Shown here piece by piece: positions 1 through 5,738 of a DNA stretch of 5,918 bases. Source of the DNA: an uncultured Eubacteriales bacterium (GTDB taxonomy: Bacteria > Bacillota > Clostridia > Christensenellales > Borkfalkiaceae); contig CADBSX010000064.1 in NCBI GenBank assembly GCA_902797515.1, positions 1-5,918 of the forward strand. Reading direction: 5' to 3'. The translations under genes were made by a program, and so were the position numbers. The stretch's first letter is position 1. Every line of letters begins with the position of its first letter. The notes under the pieces were generated by a model, which was not told the DNA's origin, made no database searches, and saw only the letters and a program-made list of their open reading frames with translations.

Positions 1-1
1 A

Positions 2-109
2 ACTCTGCCTTTGTGGAAGGAATTCAACGCCTGCGTGAACGCCTTTTTCGACGGAAAGACGCTCGCCGACCTTTGCCGACGGGATTTTTCGGACGAATAC
101 GTTATATAA
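2..109 (+). CDS. C-terminal end of an unrecognised protein (5' truncated)
   Basis: An open frame enters from the left edge and ends at a TAA at 107-109, giving the last 35 residues of a protein. The tail contains a Trp-Lys-Glu-Phe stretch, an aromatic FF pair, a Cys-Arg-Arg motif and ends in DEYVI. Codon use (gac, gcc, gaa, ttc) matches the downstream lipoprotein and leuS genes, which supports it being real coding sequence. It looks like the mixed helical C-terminus of a soluble protein, with no membrane segment or sorting signal. I do not recognise the family and assign no function. The next gene has its own strong promoter about 40 bases downstream, so the two are probably not dependent on one another for transcription. 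No GC-rich terminator is visible between them. Confidence 0.7.
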   Translation, partial: TLPLWKEFNACVNAFFDGKTLADLCRRDFSDEYVI

Positions 110-148
110 AAATTACGAATTTATATAGAATAAATATACTTTCATAAA

Positions 149-177
149 TTGACAATTATTTTATGTAGTGATATAAT
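149..177 (+). promoter_or_regulatory. Consensus sigma-A promoter with extended -10 for the lipoprotein gene
   Basis: A perfect -35 TTGACA (149-154) is separated by exactly 17 bases from a perfect -10 TATAAT (172-177). The -10 is preceded by TGA (169-171), so the extended -10 TGn motif is also present. Transcription should start near 183-185, leaving a leader of about 29 bases before the ATG at 213. The surrounding sequence is very AT-rich. This is a match to consensus in every element, so strong, largely constitutive expression is inferred unless a repressor acts here; no clear operator palindrome overlaps it. Confidence 0.92.
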
Positions 178-200
178 AGTAACCGAAAGAAAAAAGCAAA

Positions 201-205
201 AGGAG
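201..205 (+). promoter_or_regulatory. Shine-Dalgarno site of the lipoprotein gene
   Basis: AGGAG within AAAAGGAGT lies 7 bases before the ATG at 213. It is a near-ideal ribosome binding site and fixes the start that places a Lys-Lys signal peptide at the N-terminus. Confidence 0.9.
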
Positions 206-212
206 TAAAAAA

Positions 213-1754
213 ATGAAAAAACTTGTATCTTTCATCTTGTCTCTCTGTCTTGCCTTTTCGCTTACCGTCGGTCTCGCGGCTTGCGATTCGACAGGGAAAG
301 GCAACGACGATAAAGGGGGAAACAACACTTCGGAAACTTTCAGTACCGAATGGACTACCGACGCCGAGTATCATTGGCACAAGTCTCTTACCGAGGGCAG
401 TACGGAAGTATCGGATAAGGGCGGTCACGCCTATACGTCTTCTTTAAACGGCGACGTTAAGACTTACGTATGCGGCACTTGCGGATATTCGTACGAAGAA
501 ACGATATCCTATGCTGATAACTTCGCGGCGAGTTTTGCGGGAAAAACCGTAAACGTAAAAGTTACGGGCGACGGCGAAGAGGCGACCGCGACTGTCAAAG
601 GCGGCTCGGAAACTTCGATGCCCGTTATCGACGGCAGTAAGTATTTTATCGGCGACAACGGCGAAAAGACGGGCGAAGTCACCTACGATTTAACGACGAT
701 AATGTCCACCGAAGAGCCCGACGCTTTCGCGCAGTTCCTTATGACACTCTCTTCCTTGGTCGGCGTTAACGTTTCGGACGCGGCGAACGGGCTGTTCTCT
801 ATGGCAGGCGTAGATCTTTCGTCTTTCACCGCGAATTTCGATCCGTCGATCATAACGCATTACGAAAACGAACTTCTTAAAAAAGTTTTGAGCAACGAAG
901 AAGGCATCGTTTACGCGACAAAGACGGAAGACGGCTATAAGCTGACGCTCAACGCGAATAAGACTATCGAACTCGTTAATAACCTTTACGACAAGACGAT
1001 CCTCGAACTCCTCGACTACTACGTAGCCGAAGGAACTTCCGAAAAAGTCAACACCTGCATAAGCACCGTGCTTTACGGAACGGTCGGCGACCTTAACGAT
1101 TTCCTCAAAGAGAACGGAATAGACGTCGTTGAAATATACGAAACCGTTTATCCGTTTATCCCCGAAGAGGTAATAGCAGAGGGACAAGTGCCCGATCCCG
1201 AAACGTTAAAGAATTTATTGGATTTTGCAAAAGACAGCAATACTTTTGAGTTGATTAAATCGTTGATTCCCGCCGAAGAGGGCGCGCCCGAAATCGAGGC
1301 TGACGCCATAAAAGAAATGGCGGACGATATTCTCGGTTCGACGGTGTTCGAGCTGCCCGAGAAAATAATGTCTTACGTATTCGCGGCGAACTACGATTTC
1401 GGCGACGACGACGGCGTGGACGCAGAAGAGAACGGCGGCGACGAAGAAATAGTTGAAGGCGGCGAAAACGACGGAGAAGAGGGAATAACCGAAGGCGGCG
1501 ACGACGTTTACGGCAATGACGACGATACTTTCGGCGACGACGATTATACCTACGGTGACGACGATTATTACGGCGAAACCGAAGGATTCAGTATGCCTGC
1601 GAAAGAGGACGTGTTGAGAATGCTCGAAGGCGTCAGATTAGAGATAACGGTAAGCGCGGAAGGCTATATCGTTTCCGTGGAATTCGCGGCGAACATCGGA
1701 AGTATGATAGGCTTTGAGAGCGAAAGAGTTGAAATAACGATAGCGCTCGCTTAA
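213..1754 (+). CDS. Putative surface lipoprotein with His/Cys cluster and acidic Gly-Asp-Glu repeat
   Basis: 513 residues. The N-terminus (MKK, then a hydrophobic stretch to residue 23) ends in the lipobox L21-A22-A23-C24, so the protein is predicted to be exported by Sec, lipidated on C24 by Lgt, cut by LspA and held on the outer face of the membrane. A Ser/Thr/Gly/Asn-rich linker follows to about residue 40. Residues 54-90 hold H54-W55-H56, H72 and a C87-x-x-C90 pair followed by Gly, which resembles the degenerate W/H...CxxCG modules seen in many clostridial surface proteins and could bind a metal. Residues about 135-395 are a mixed, mainly helical region that I do not recognise. Residues 397-458 are an extremely acidic low-complexity stretch with repeated G-D-D-D-Y type units. 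The last 55 residues look like amphipathic beta strands. The gene stands alone, with its own consensus promoter and a strong terminator 30 bases after the stop. Lipoprotein localisation is well supported; the molecular function is unknown. Confidence 0.9.
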   Translation: MKKLVSFILSLCLAFSLTVGLAACDSTGKGNDDKGGNNTSETFSTEWTTDAEYHWHKSLTEGSTEVSDKGGHAYTSSLNGDVKTYVCGTCGYSYEETISYADNFAASFAGKTVNVKVTGDGEEATATVKGGSETSMPVIDGSKYFIGDNGEKTGEVTYDLTTIMSTEEPDAFAQFLMTLSSLVGVNVSDAANGLFSMAGVDLSSFTANFDPSIITHYENELLKKVLSNEEGIVYATKTEDGYKLTLNANKTIELVNNLYDKTILELLDYYVAEGTSEKVNTCISTVLYGTVGDLNDFLKENGIDVVEIYETVYPFIPEEVIAEGQVPDPETLKNLLDFAKDSNTFELIKSLIPAEEGAPEIEADAIKEMADDILGSTVFELPEKIMSYVFAANYDFGDDDGVDAEENGGDEEIVEGGENDGEEGITEGGDDVYGNDDDTFGDDDYTYGDDDYYGETEGFSMPAKEDVLRMLEGVRLEITVSAEGYIVSVEFAANIGSMIGFESERVEITIALA

Positions 1755-1785
1755 ATTAAACCGAATAAAACCTAATTAAAGAGAA

Positions 1786-1827
1786 TACGCCCCGTTTCGC
1801 ACAAAGCGAAACGGGGCGTAATTTTTT
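1786..1827. terminator. Rho-independent terminator shared by converging lipoprotein and leuS genes
   Basis: A perfect 15-bp stem (1786-1800 TACGCCCCGTTTCGC paired with 1806-1820) with a 5-base ACAAA loop is followed on the plus strand by ATTTTTT (1821-1827). It lies 31 bases after the lipoprotein stop. Read on the minus strand it lies 39 bases after the leuS stop and is followed by TTCTCTTTAATT, a poorer but still T-rich tail. It is therefore a strong terminator for the lipoprotein gene and probably a weaker one for leuS, which prevents the two converging transcripts from running into each other. Confidence 0.93.
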
Positions 1828-1859
1828 ATTCTGAAACGTTTTGTCTTTAACGGACAATA

Positions 1860-4289
1860 TTACTTAACGATAAAGTTCACGAGCCTTCCCTTGACGATTA
1901 TCGCCTTGACTATCTGTTTTCCTGCGACCGCGTTTTTGACGGGATCTATTCCGAGGGCGGCGGCTTTTACCGTTTCGTCGTCGGCGTCGCTCGCTACGAC
2001 CGTCTTTCCCTTCATCTTACTGTTCACCTGAACGGCTATTTCGACTTCCTGTTTCACGAGCGCGCTTTCGTCGCAGACGGGATATTCTTGCAAAAATACC
2101 GATTTCTTGTTCCCCATTACGGACCACAATTCTTCCGAGAAGTGCGGAGCGCAGGGGGCGAGAAGAGTTATAAGCGTTTCCACCGTTTTGACGACGTATT
2201 CTTCGCGCCTGTTTTCTGTTCCGTCGTACTTGTAGATTGCGGTTACGAGTTCCATAAGCCTCGCGACGGCGGTATTGAACGAAAACGCGTTCATATCCCT
2301 GTCAACGCTTTTTATCGCGTAAGCCTCGCTGAAAAGGAGTTCTTTTTCTGTTATTTCGGGCTCGGGAAGTTTTCCGCGTTTATAAGTCTTGACTTTTTCG
2401 ACGAGCCTTTCTATCCTGTCCGCGAATTTCGCGATGGATTTTATTCCGTTGTCGTCCCACGGTCCGCCCTCGGTATAAGCAAACCCGAACATCAGGTAAA
2501 GCCTTAAAATATCCGAGCCGTAAGTGTCTATATAGGTATCGGGCGAAACGACGTTGCCTTTCGACTTGCTCATCCTGTTTCCGTCGGGGCCGAGAATTAT
2601 TCCCTGATGCGTGAGCGACGTGAACGGCTCGTCGAATTTGAGGTAGCCCATATCGCGGAGAGCCTTCGTTATAAATCTCGCGTAGAGAAGGTGCATACAC
2701 GCGTGTTCGGGACCGCCGACGTACTTATCCACGGGCAGCATCCTGTTTATTATTTCGGGATCGAAGGGCATATCCTCGTTTTTATTGTCGGGATAACGGA
2801 GATAATACCAACTCGAACACACGAACGTGTCGAGCGTATCGGGATCTCTTTTTGCTTTGCCGCCGCATTTCGGGCATTTCGTATTCATAAACGACGCGCA
2901 TTTTTTGAGCGGCGATTCGCCGTCGGGCTTGAATTCCACGTCTTTCGGAAGAAGGACGGGGAGGTCCTTGTACGGAACGGGCACCGCTCCGCATTTTTCG
3001 CAGTGAATAACGGGAATAGGCGCGCCCCAATAACGCTGACGGGAAACGAGCCAGTCGCGAAGCCTGTAATTTATCTTATGCTGTCCTTTGCTTAAAGTAC
3101 TGAGTCTGTTGAGTATCGCCTTTCTCGCCTCTTCCGACGGCATACCGTCGAATTCGAGGCTGTTTATAAGCGTGCCGTCGTCGCAGAAGGGAAGATCTGT
3201 CTTTCCCGACGGATCTCTTATTACGACGTTTATCGGCAGACCGTATTTTTTCGCGAAAACGTAGTCCCTCTCGTCGTGAGCGGGAACGCCCATAACCGCG
3301 CCCGTGCCGTAAGAATAGAGAACGTAGTCCGCGCAGTATATAGGCACTTTTTTGCCGTTGATAGGATTTATCGCGTAAGCGCCGATAAATACGCCCGTCT
3401 TTTCCCTCGCCGTAGAAAGCCTTTCAATCTCTTCCGTTTTCGAGGTCTTTTCGATATATTTGTTTACTTCCGCTTTTCTGTCTTTCGTTACGAGTTTTTT
3501 AACGAGCGGATGTTCGGGCGCGAGAACGACGTAAGAAACGCCGAAAAGCGTGTCCGCGCGAGTGGTAAAGACCTTGAATTCGTCGCCGTTTTCAGCCTGA
3601 AACACGACTTCGCCGCCGAGCGATTTACCTATCCAGTTTCTCTGCATCGCCTTCGTTTTTTCGGGCCAATCCAGATTGTTTAAACCGGATAAAAGTTCTT
3701 CCGCGTAGTTTGTTATCCTGAAAAACCATTGAGTGAGGTTTTTCTTCACGACCTGCGTGCCGCACCTCTCGCAATGTCCTTCCTGTACCTGCTCGTTCGC
3801 GAGGACGGTGTTGCAACTCGGACACCAATTCACGGGCGCTTCCTTTCTGTAAGCGAGTCCGTTTTCGTATAATTTCAGAAAGAGCCATTGCGTCCATTTG
3901 TAGTAATCGGGCATACAGGTCTTTATCTCGTAATTCCAATCGAACATCGCGCCCATGGCTTTGAGTTGTTTTTCCATAGTGGCGATGTTTGAAAGAGTGG
4001 ATTTTTCGGGATGGATCCCCGTCTTTATGGCGTAGTTTTCCGCGGGCAGACCGAAAGCGTCGAATCCCATAGGCTCGAAAACCTCGTAACCTTTCATCTT
4101 TTTATATCTCGCGTAACTGTCGGTGAGACCGTAGTTATACCAGTGACCGAGGTGAAGTTTCGACGCGGAGGGATAAGAGAACATTTCGAGACAGTAAAAC
4201 TTCTTGTCCGCGTTTTTTCTGTTGAAGGAATAGAGTTTGTCTTTTTCCCATTTTTTCTGCCATTTTTGTTCGATAGATTTCATATCCAT
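1860..4289 (-). CDS. leuS: Leucine--tRNA ligase (leucyl-tRNA synthetase)
   Basis: Cytoplasmic class I aminoacyl-tRNA synthetase that activates leucine with ATP and charges tRNA-Leu. 809 residues, close to the roughly 805 of Bacillus LeuRS, so complete. The Rossmann catalytic core carries the HIGH-type motif H46-L-G-H49 and the KMSKS-type motif R572-M-S-K-S576. A zinc ribbon is formed by C156-x2-C159 and C173-x2-C176. The CP1 editing domain, which hydrolyses mischarged tRNA, shows T242-T-R-A-D-T247 and H338-D-E-R-D342, with T247 and D342 at the places of the known specificity threonine and amino-group-binding aspartate of the E. coli enzyme. R411[11 protein letters not shown] marks the return to the core, followed by further Cys pairs (C430/C433, C472/C475) that may form a second zinc site. 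The helical anticodon-binding domain covers about 650-740 and the small C-terminal tRNA-binding domain about 748-809. The ATG at 4289 is preferred to the second Met (codon 3) because AGGTG lies 7 bases before it. All key residues are intact. Confidence 0.98.
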   Translation of the reverse strand: MDMKSIEQKWQKKWEKDKLYSFNRKNADKKFYCLEMFSYPSASKLHLGHWYNYGLTDSYARYKKMKGYEVFEPMGFDAFGLPAENYAIKTGIHPEKSTLSNIATMEKQLKAMGAMFDWNYEIKTCMPDYYKWTQWLFLKLYENGLAYRKEAPVNWCPSCNTVLANEQVQEGHCERCGTQVVKKNLTQWFFRITNYAEELLSGLNNLDWPEKTKAMQRNWIGKSLGGEVVFQAENGDEFKVFTTRADTLFGVSYVVLAPEHPLVKKLVTKDRKAEVNKYIEKTSKTEEIERLSTAREKTGVFIGAYAINPINGKKVPIYCADYVLYSYGTGAVMGVPAHDERDYVFAKKYGLPINVVIRDPSGKTDLPFCDDGTLINSLEFDGMPSEEARKAILNRLSTLSKGQHKINYRLRDWLVSRQRYWGAPIPVIHCEKCGAVPVPYKDLPVLLPKDVEFKPDGESPLKKCASFMNTKCPKCGGKAKRDPDTLDTFVCSSWYYLRYPDNKNEDMPFDPEIINRMLPVDKYVGGPEHACMHLLYARFITKALRDMGYLKFDEPFTSLTHQGIILGPDGNRMSKSKGNVVSPDTYIDTYGSDILRLYLMFGFAYTEGGPWDDNGIKSIAKFADRIERLVEKVKTYKRGKLPEPEITEKELLFSEAYAIKSVDRDMNAFSFNTAVARLMELVTAIYKYDGTENRREEYVVKTVETLITLLAPCAPHFSEELWSVMGNKKSVFLQEYPVCDESALVKQEVEIAVQVNSKMKGKTVVASDADDETVKAAALGIDPVKNAVAGKQIVKAIIVKGRLVNFIVK

Positions 4290-4296
4290 AAAGCGA

Positions 4297-4301
4297 CACC
4301 T
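4297..4301 (-). promoter_or_regulatory. Shine-Dalgarno site of leuS
   Basis: On the minus strand GGCAGGTG precedes the start, with AGGTG 7 bases before the ATG at 4289-4287. The next Met, two codons on, would sit 13 bases away, so the spacing favours the first ATG. Confidence 0.75.
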
Positions 4302-4323
4302 GCCGAAAACGTTTTTTCCGACG

Positions 4324-4351
4324 GTATCCGACGGCTCGCGCCGTCGGATAC
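4324..4351 (-). promoter_or_regulatory. 5' leader hairpin of the leuS transcript, GNRA tetraloop
   Basis: A perfect 12-bp inverted repeat (4324-4335 GTATCCGACGGC with 4340-4351) encloses four bases. On the minus strand, the direction of leuS transcription, the loop reads GCGA closed by a C-G pair, a canonical GNRA tetraloop, so the structure should be very stable as leuS RNA. The leuS -10 places the transcription start at about 4353, so the hairpin would sit within two or three bases of the 5' end of the mRNA. There is no U-run after it on either strand, so it is not an ordinary terminator. Roles in mRNA 5' protection or leader control are inference. Confidence 0.7.
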
Positions 4352-4359
4352 ACGCAAAT

Positions 4360-4368
4360 ATTATATCA
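4360..4368 (-). promoter_or_regulatory. Extended -10 promoter of leuS
   Basis: On the minus strand the sequence reads TGATATAAT, a perfect extended -10 (TGn plus TATAAT at 4365-4360). The 17-base-spaced -35 position is TAGTAA, a poor match, so this promoter would rely on the extended -10. The spacer contains a run of nine A (plus-strand T at 4376-4384). Predicted start near 4353 gives a leader of about 64 bases. Confidence 0.75.
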
Positions 4369-4449
4369 TAATAAATTTTTTTTTACTACTTTTTAACGGT
4401 GCGAAACGAAGTTTTCACAAAATATTTTTTACGGACTACCGTCAAAACA

Positions 4450-4478
4450 ATGACTTTTTTTCTCAAATGTGTTATCAT
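4450..4478 (+). promoter_or_regulatory. Sigma-A promoter of the YitT-family gene
   Basis: ATGACT (4450-4455, 4 of 6 to TTGACA) is followed after 17 bases by TATCAT (4473-4478, 5 of 6 to TATAAT), and TGT at 4470-4472 supplies the extended -10 motif. Transcription would start near 4485, about 19 bases before the ATG at 4504. This position also argues against any start codon further upstream. Confidence 0.65.
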
Positions 4479-4493
4479 ATTGCTGTTTTCAAA

Positions 4494-4498
4494 GAGGA
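4494..4498 (+). promoter_or_regulatory. Shine-Dalgarno site of the YitT-family gene
   Basis: AAAGAGGAAT, with GAGGA at 4494-4498, lies 5 bases before the ATG at 4504. It decides the start: the same frame is open back to an ATG at 4399, but that codon has no ribosome binding site and lies upstream of the predicted promoter. Confidence 0.8.
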
Positions 4499-4503
4499 AT
4501 AAT

Positions 4504-5484
4504 ATGTCGGAAGAGAAAAACGGTTACGGAATAGTCAAAGACAGGGATCTGAAGCCCGAAAGCAAAGGAAGAAAATTTTTAAGAACCGCGATATACACTT
4601 TGTTGTCGTCGGTATTGTTCTCGTTCGGATTTCATTATATGGTCGCGCCCTCGAAATTCGCCCCGGGCGGGATCGCGGGAGTTATCGCGCTTATTCAGTT
4701 CATAACGAAATCGAACGCGGGCGGCGCGGCGGCGGGGCTCGATTTCAGTCCTTTCCTGCTCGTCGTCGTAACTATTCCCATCCTTATTCCCGCGTGGAAG
4801 ATCCTTCCGAAAGAGTTTTCGGTAAAGACTTTTGTCAACTGTCTTTTAATGTCGGTAATGATATTCGCGCTCGATAATTTCATCGATCCCGCATACGAGA
4901 TGTCGATAGCGGGGATCGCGGAAATAACGGACGTCGGAACGAGGATAATAGCGGCGATATTCGGCGGGATACTCAGCGGTTTTTCGCTTGCCTGCGCGCT
5001 CAAAATAAACTCTTCGTCGGGCGGCGTGGACGTCGTCGCGGCGATGGTGCAGAAGAAAAATCCGCACAAAAGCGTCGCTTCCATAATATTCATTATAAAC
5101 AGCGTAGTAATACTCGTTTCCGTGCCTATATATAAAGACAATTTAATGCCCGTATATCTCGCGCTTATATTCATTTTTGTATCTATGAAGACGAGCGATA
5201 TAATGTTGCAGGGCAGTAAATCCGCGCTCAAATTCGAGGTCATAACGGAACACGGGGAAGAGATATCGAAAGAAATAATAGAGAAACTCGGACACGGCGT
5301 GACGGTAACGCCTGCGGAAGGAATGTTCGAGCGCAAGGAAAAGCAACTTTTAATCTGCATAATCAAACCTCGGCAGGTCGCTGGCTTTCAGGAAATACTG
5401 AAAAAGTATCCGGACACGTTCGCATACGTAGGGCAAGTGAACGAAATAATCGGGAAATTCAACAAAAGGGACAAAAGGAAATGA
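4504..5484 (+). CDS. YitT family membrane protein with C-terminal DUF2179 domain
   Basis: 326 residues from the chosen ATG. A short charged cytoplasmic N-terminus (1-25) is followed by hydrophobic segments at roughly 28-48, 81-99, 107-124, 146-166, 191-209 and 213-229, and a Gly/Ala-rich stretch near 53-78. The family's glycine-rich motifs are visible: A53-P-G-G-I-A-G-V in the first half and S171-S-G-G-V-D-V-V-A-A in the second, suggesting an internally duplicated membrane fold. Residues about 240-320 form the soluble DUF2179 domain, with the typical ITEHGEEISKEIIEKLGHGVT segment pattern (Glu-Glu-Ile near 253, G-H-G-V near 263-266), a K-E-K-x-L-L-I-C strand near 278-285 and a closing V-N-E-I-I-G. 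Proteins of this build are common in Bacillota (B. subtilis YitT, YpjC, YvjA); their biochemical role is not established, transport or sensing being guesses. The gene is divergent from leuS. No terminator is obvious after the stop, so some transcripts may run into the tRNA gene 65 bases downstream. Family assignment is firm, function is not. Confidence 0.93.
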   Translation: MSEEKNGYGIVKDRDLKPESKGRKFLRTAIYTLLSSVLFSFGFHYMVAPSKFAPGGIAGVIALIQFITKSNAGGAAAGLDFSPFLLVVVTIPILIPAWKILPKEFSVKTFVNCLLMSVMIFALDNFIDPAYEMSIAGIAEITDVGTRIIAAIFGGILSGFSLACALKINSSSGGVDVVAAMVQKKNPHKSVASIIFIINSVVILVSVPIYKDNLMPVYLALIFIFVSMKTSDIMLQGSKSALKFEVITEHGEEISKEIIEKLGHGVTVTPAEGMFERKEKQLLICIIKPRQVAGFQEILKKYPDTFAYVGQVNEIIGKFNKRDKRK

Positions 5485-5502
5485 AAAAGCGACGAAAAAC
5501 GC

Positions 5503-5531
5503 TTGCTTTAAAAAGCGAAATGTAGTAAAAT
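5503..5531 (+). promoter_or_regulatory. Probable promoter of tRNA-Gly
   Basis: TTGCTT (5503-5508, 4 of 6) and TAAAAT (5526-5531, 5 of 6) are separated by 17 bases, just after the YitT stop. Transcription would begin near 5538, giving a 5' leader of about 12 bases to be removed by RNase P before the tRNA at 5550. Confidence 0.6.
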
Positions 5532-5549
5532 AAAAATTACTTGGACTTT

Positions 5550-5623
5550 GCGGGCGTAGTTTAGCGGTAAAATATGAGCTTCCCAAGCTTAGGTTGTGGG
5601 TCCGACTCCCATCGCCCGCTCCA
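5550..5623 (+). tRNA. tRNA-Gly, anticodon CCC
   Basis: A full cloverleaf can be folded. Acceptor stem 5550-5556 (GCGGGCG) pairs with 5613-5619 over 7 bp; discriminator is T5620 and CCA is encoded at 5621-5623. The D stem GTTT/AAAT (5559-5562, 5570-5573) encloses AGCGGTA with G18-G19 present. The anticodon stem 5575-5579 pairs with 5587-5591 and encloses TTCCCAA, so the anticodon is CCC (5582-5584), reading glycine GGG codons. The variable loop is 4 bases. The T stem 5596-5600 pairs with 5608-5612 (first pair G-T). The T loop is TCCGACT: T54, C56, G57 and A58 are kept but position 55 is C where nearly all tRNAs have U (pseudouridine). U-discriminator and overall sequence are typical of bacterial tRNA-Gly. 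It appears to be a single, stand-alone tRNA gene. Confidence 0.95.
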
Positions 5624-5624
5624 A

Positions 5625-5668
5625 AAACGCAGGCACGGAAAGGTTTCAGCCTATCCGCGCCTGCGTTT
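5625..5668 (+). terminator. Long imperfect stem-loop after tRNA-Gly, likely terminator
   Basis: AAACGCAGGC (5625-5634) pairs perfectly with GCCTGCGTTT (5659-5668). After an A-C mismatch the stem continues with CGGA/TCCG (5636-5639, 5654-5657), then after another mismatch with AGG/CCT (5641-5643, 5650-5652) around a small loop. It begins two bases after the tRNA CCA. The only T-run is TTTGT at the 3' base of the stem on the plus strand, so termination may be incomplete; on the minus strand the stem is followed by TTTTT. The best reading is the terminator of the tRNA unit, possibly working in both directions. Confidence 0.55.
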
Positions 5669-5738
5669 GTAAAACAAGGATAATATCGCAGTCCGGATCT
5701 GTCCGACTAAATCTAAACGGTATTATACGAGAAGAATT

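Noticed and set aside
103..127. AT-only inverted repeat (TATATAAA / TTTATATA) over the stop codon of the first partial gene, as a terminator.
   Set aside because: The stem has no G-C pairs and no following T-run; such repeats arise by chance in AT-rich spacers.
690..1187. Open minus-strand frame of 165 codons inside the lipoprotein gene.
   Set aside because: It lies wholly opposite a well-supported gene, its protein has no recognisable motif, and it has no ribosome binding site; it is a by-product of biased codon use.
2088..3683. Several plus-strand open frames of 135-162 codons opposite leuS.
   Set aside because: LeuRS is full length and all motifs are intact on the minus strand; the opposite frames give Arg/Phe-rich proteins of no known family.
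4695..5366. Minus-strand open frame of 223 codons opposite the YitT gene.
   Set aside because: It mirrors the YitT reading frame, including a Ser/Ile-rich composition expected from antisense of hydrophobic codons, and has no promoter or ribosome binding site.
5500..5517. CGCTT/AAGCG short stem after the YitT stop, as its terminator.
   Set aside because: Only five base pairs with a large loop and no T-run, and it overlaps the likely tRNA promoter.
5600..5708. Eight-base direct repeat GTCCGACT in the tRNA T loop (5600-5607) and downstream (5701-5708), as a possible attachment-site pair.
   Set aside because: Eight bases is too short for a tRNA att duplication, it does not extend to the tRNA 3' end, only about 100 bases lie between the copies, and no integrase is in the window.
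5721..5726. TATTAT as a -10 for the SGNH hydrolase gene.
   Set aside because: There is no TGn and no acceptable -35 at 16-18 bases, so the call cannot be supported; readthrough from the tRNA unit is equally possible.
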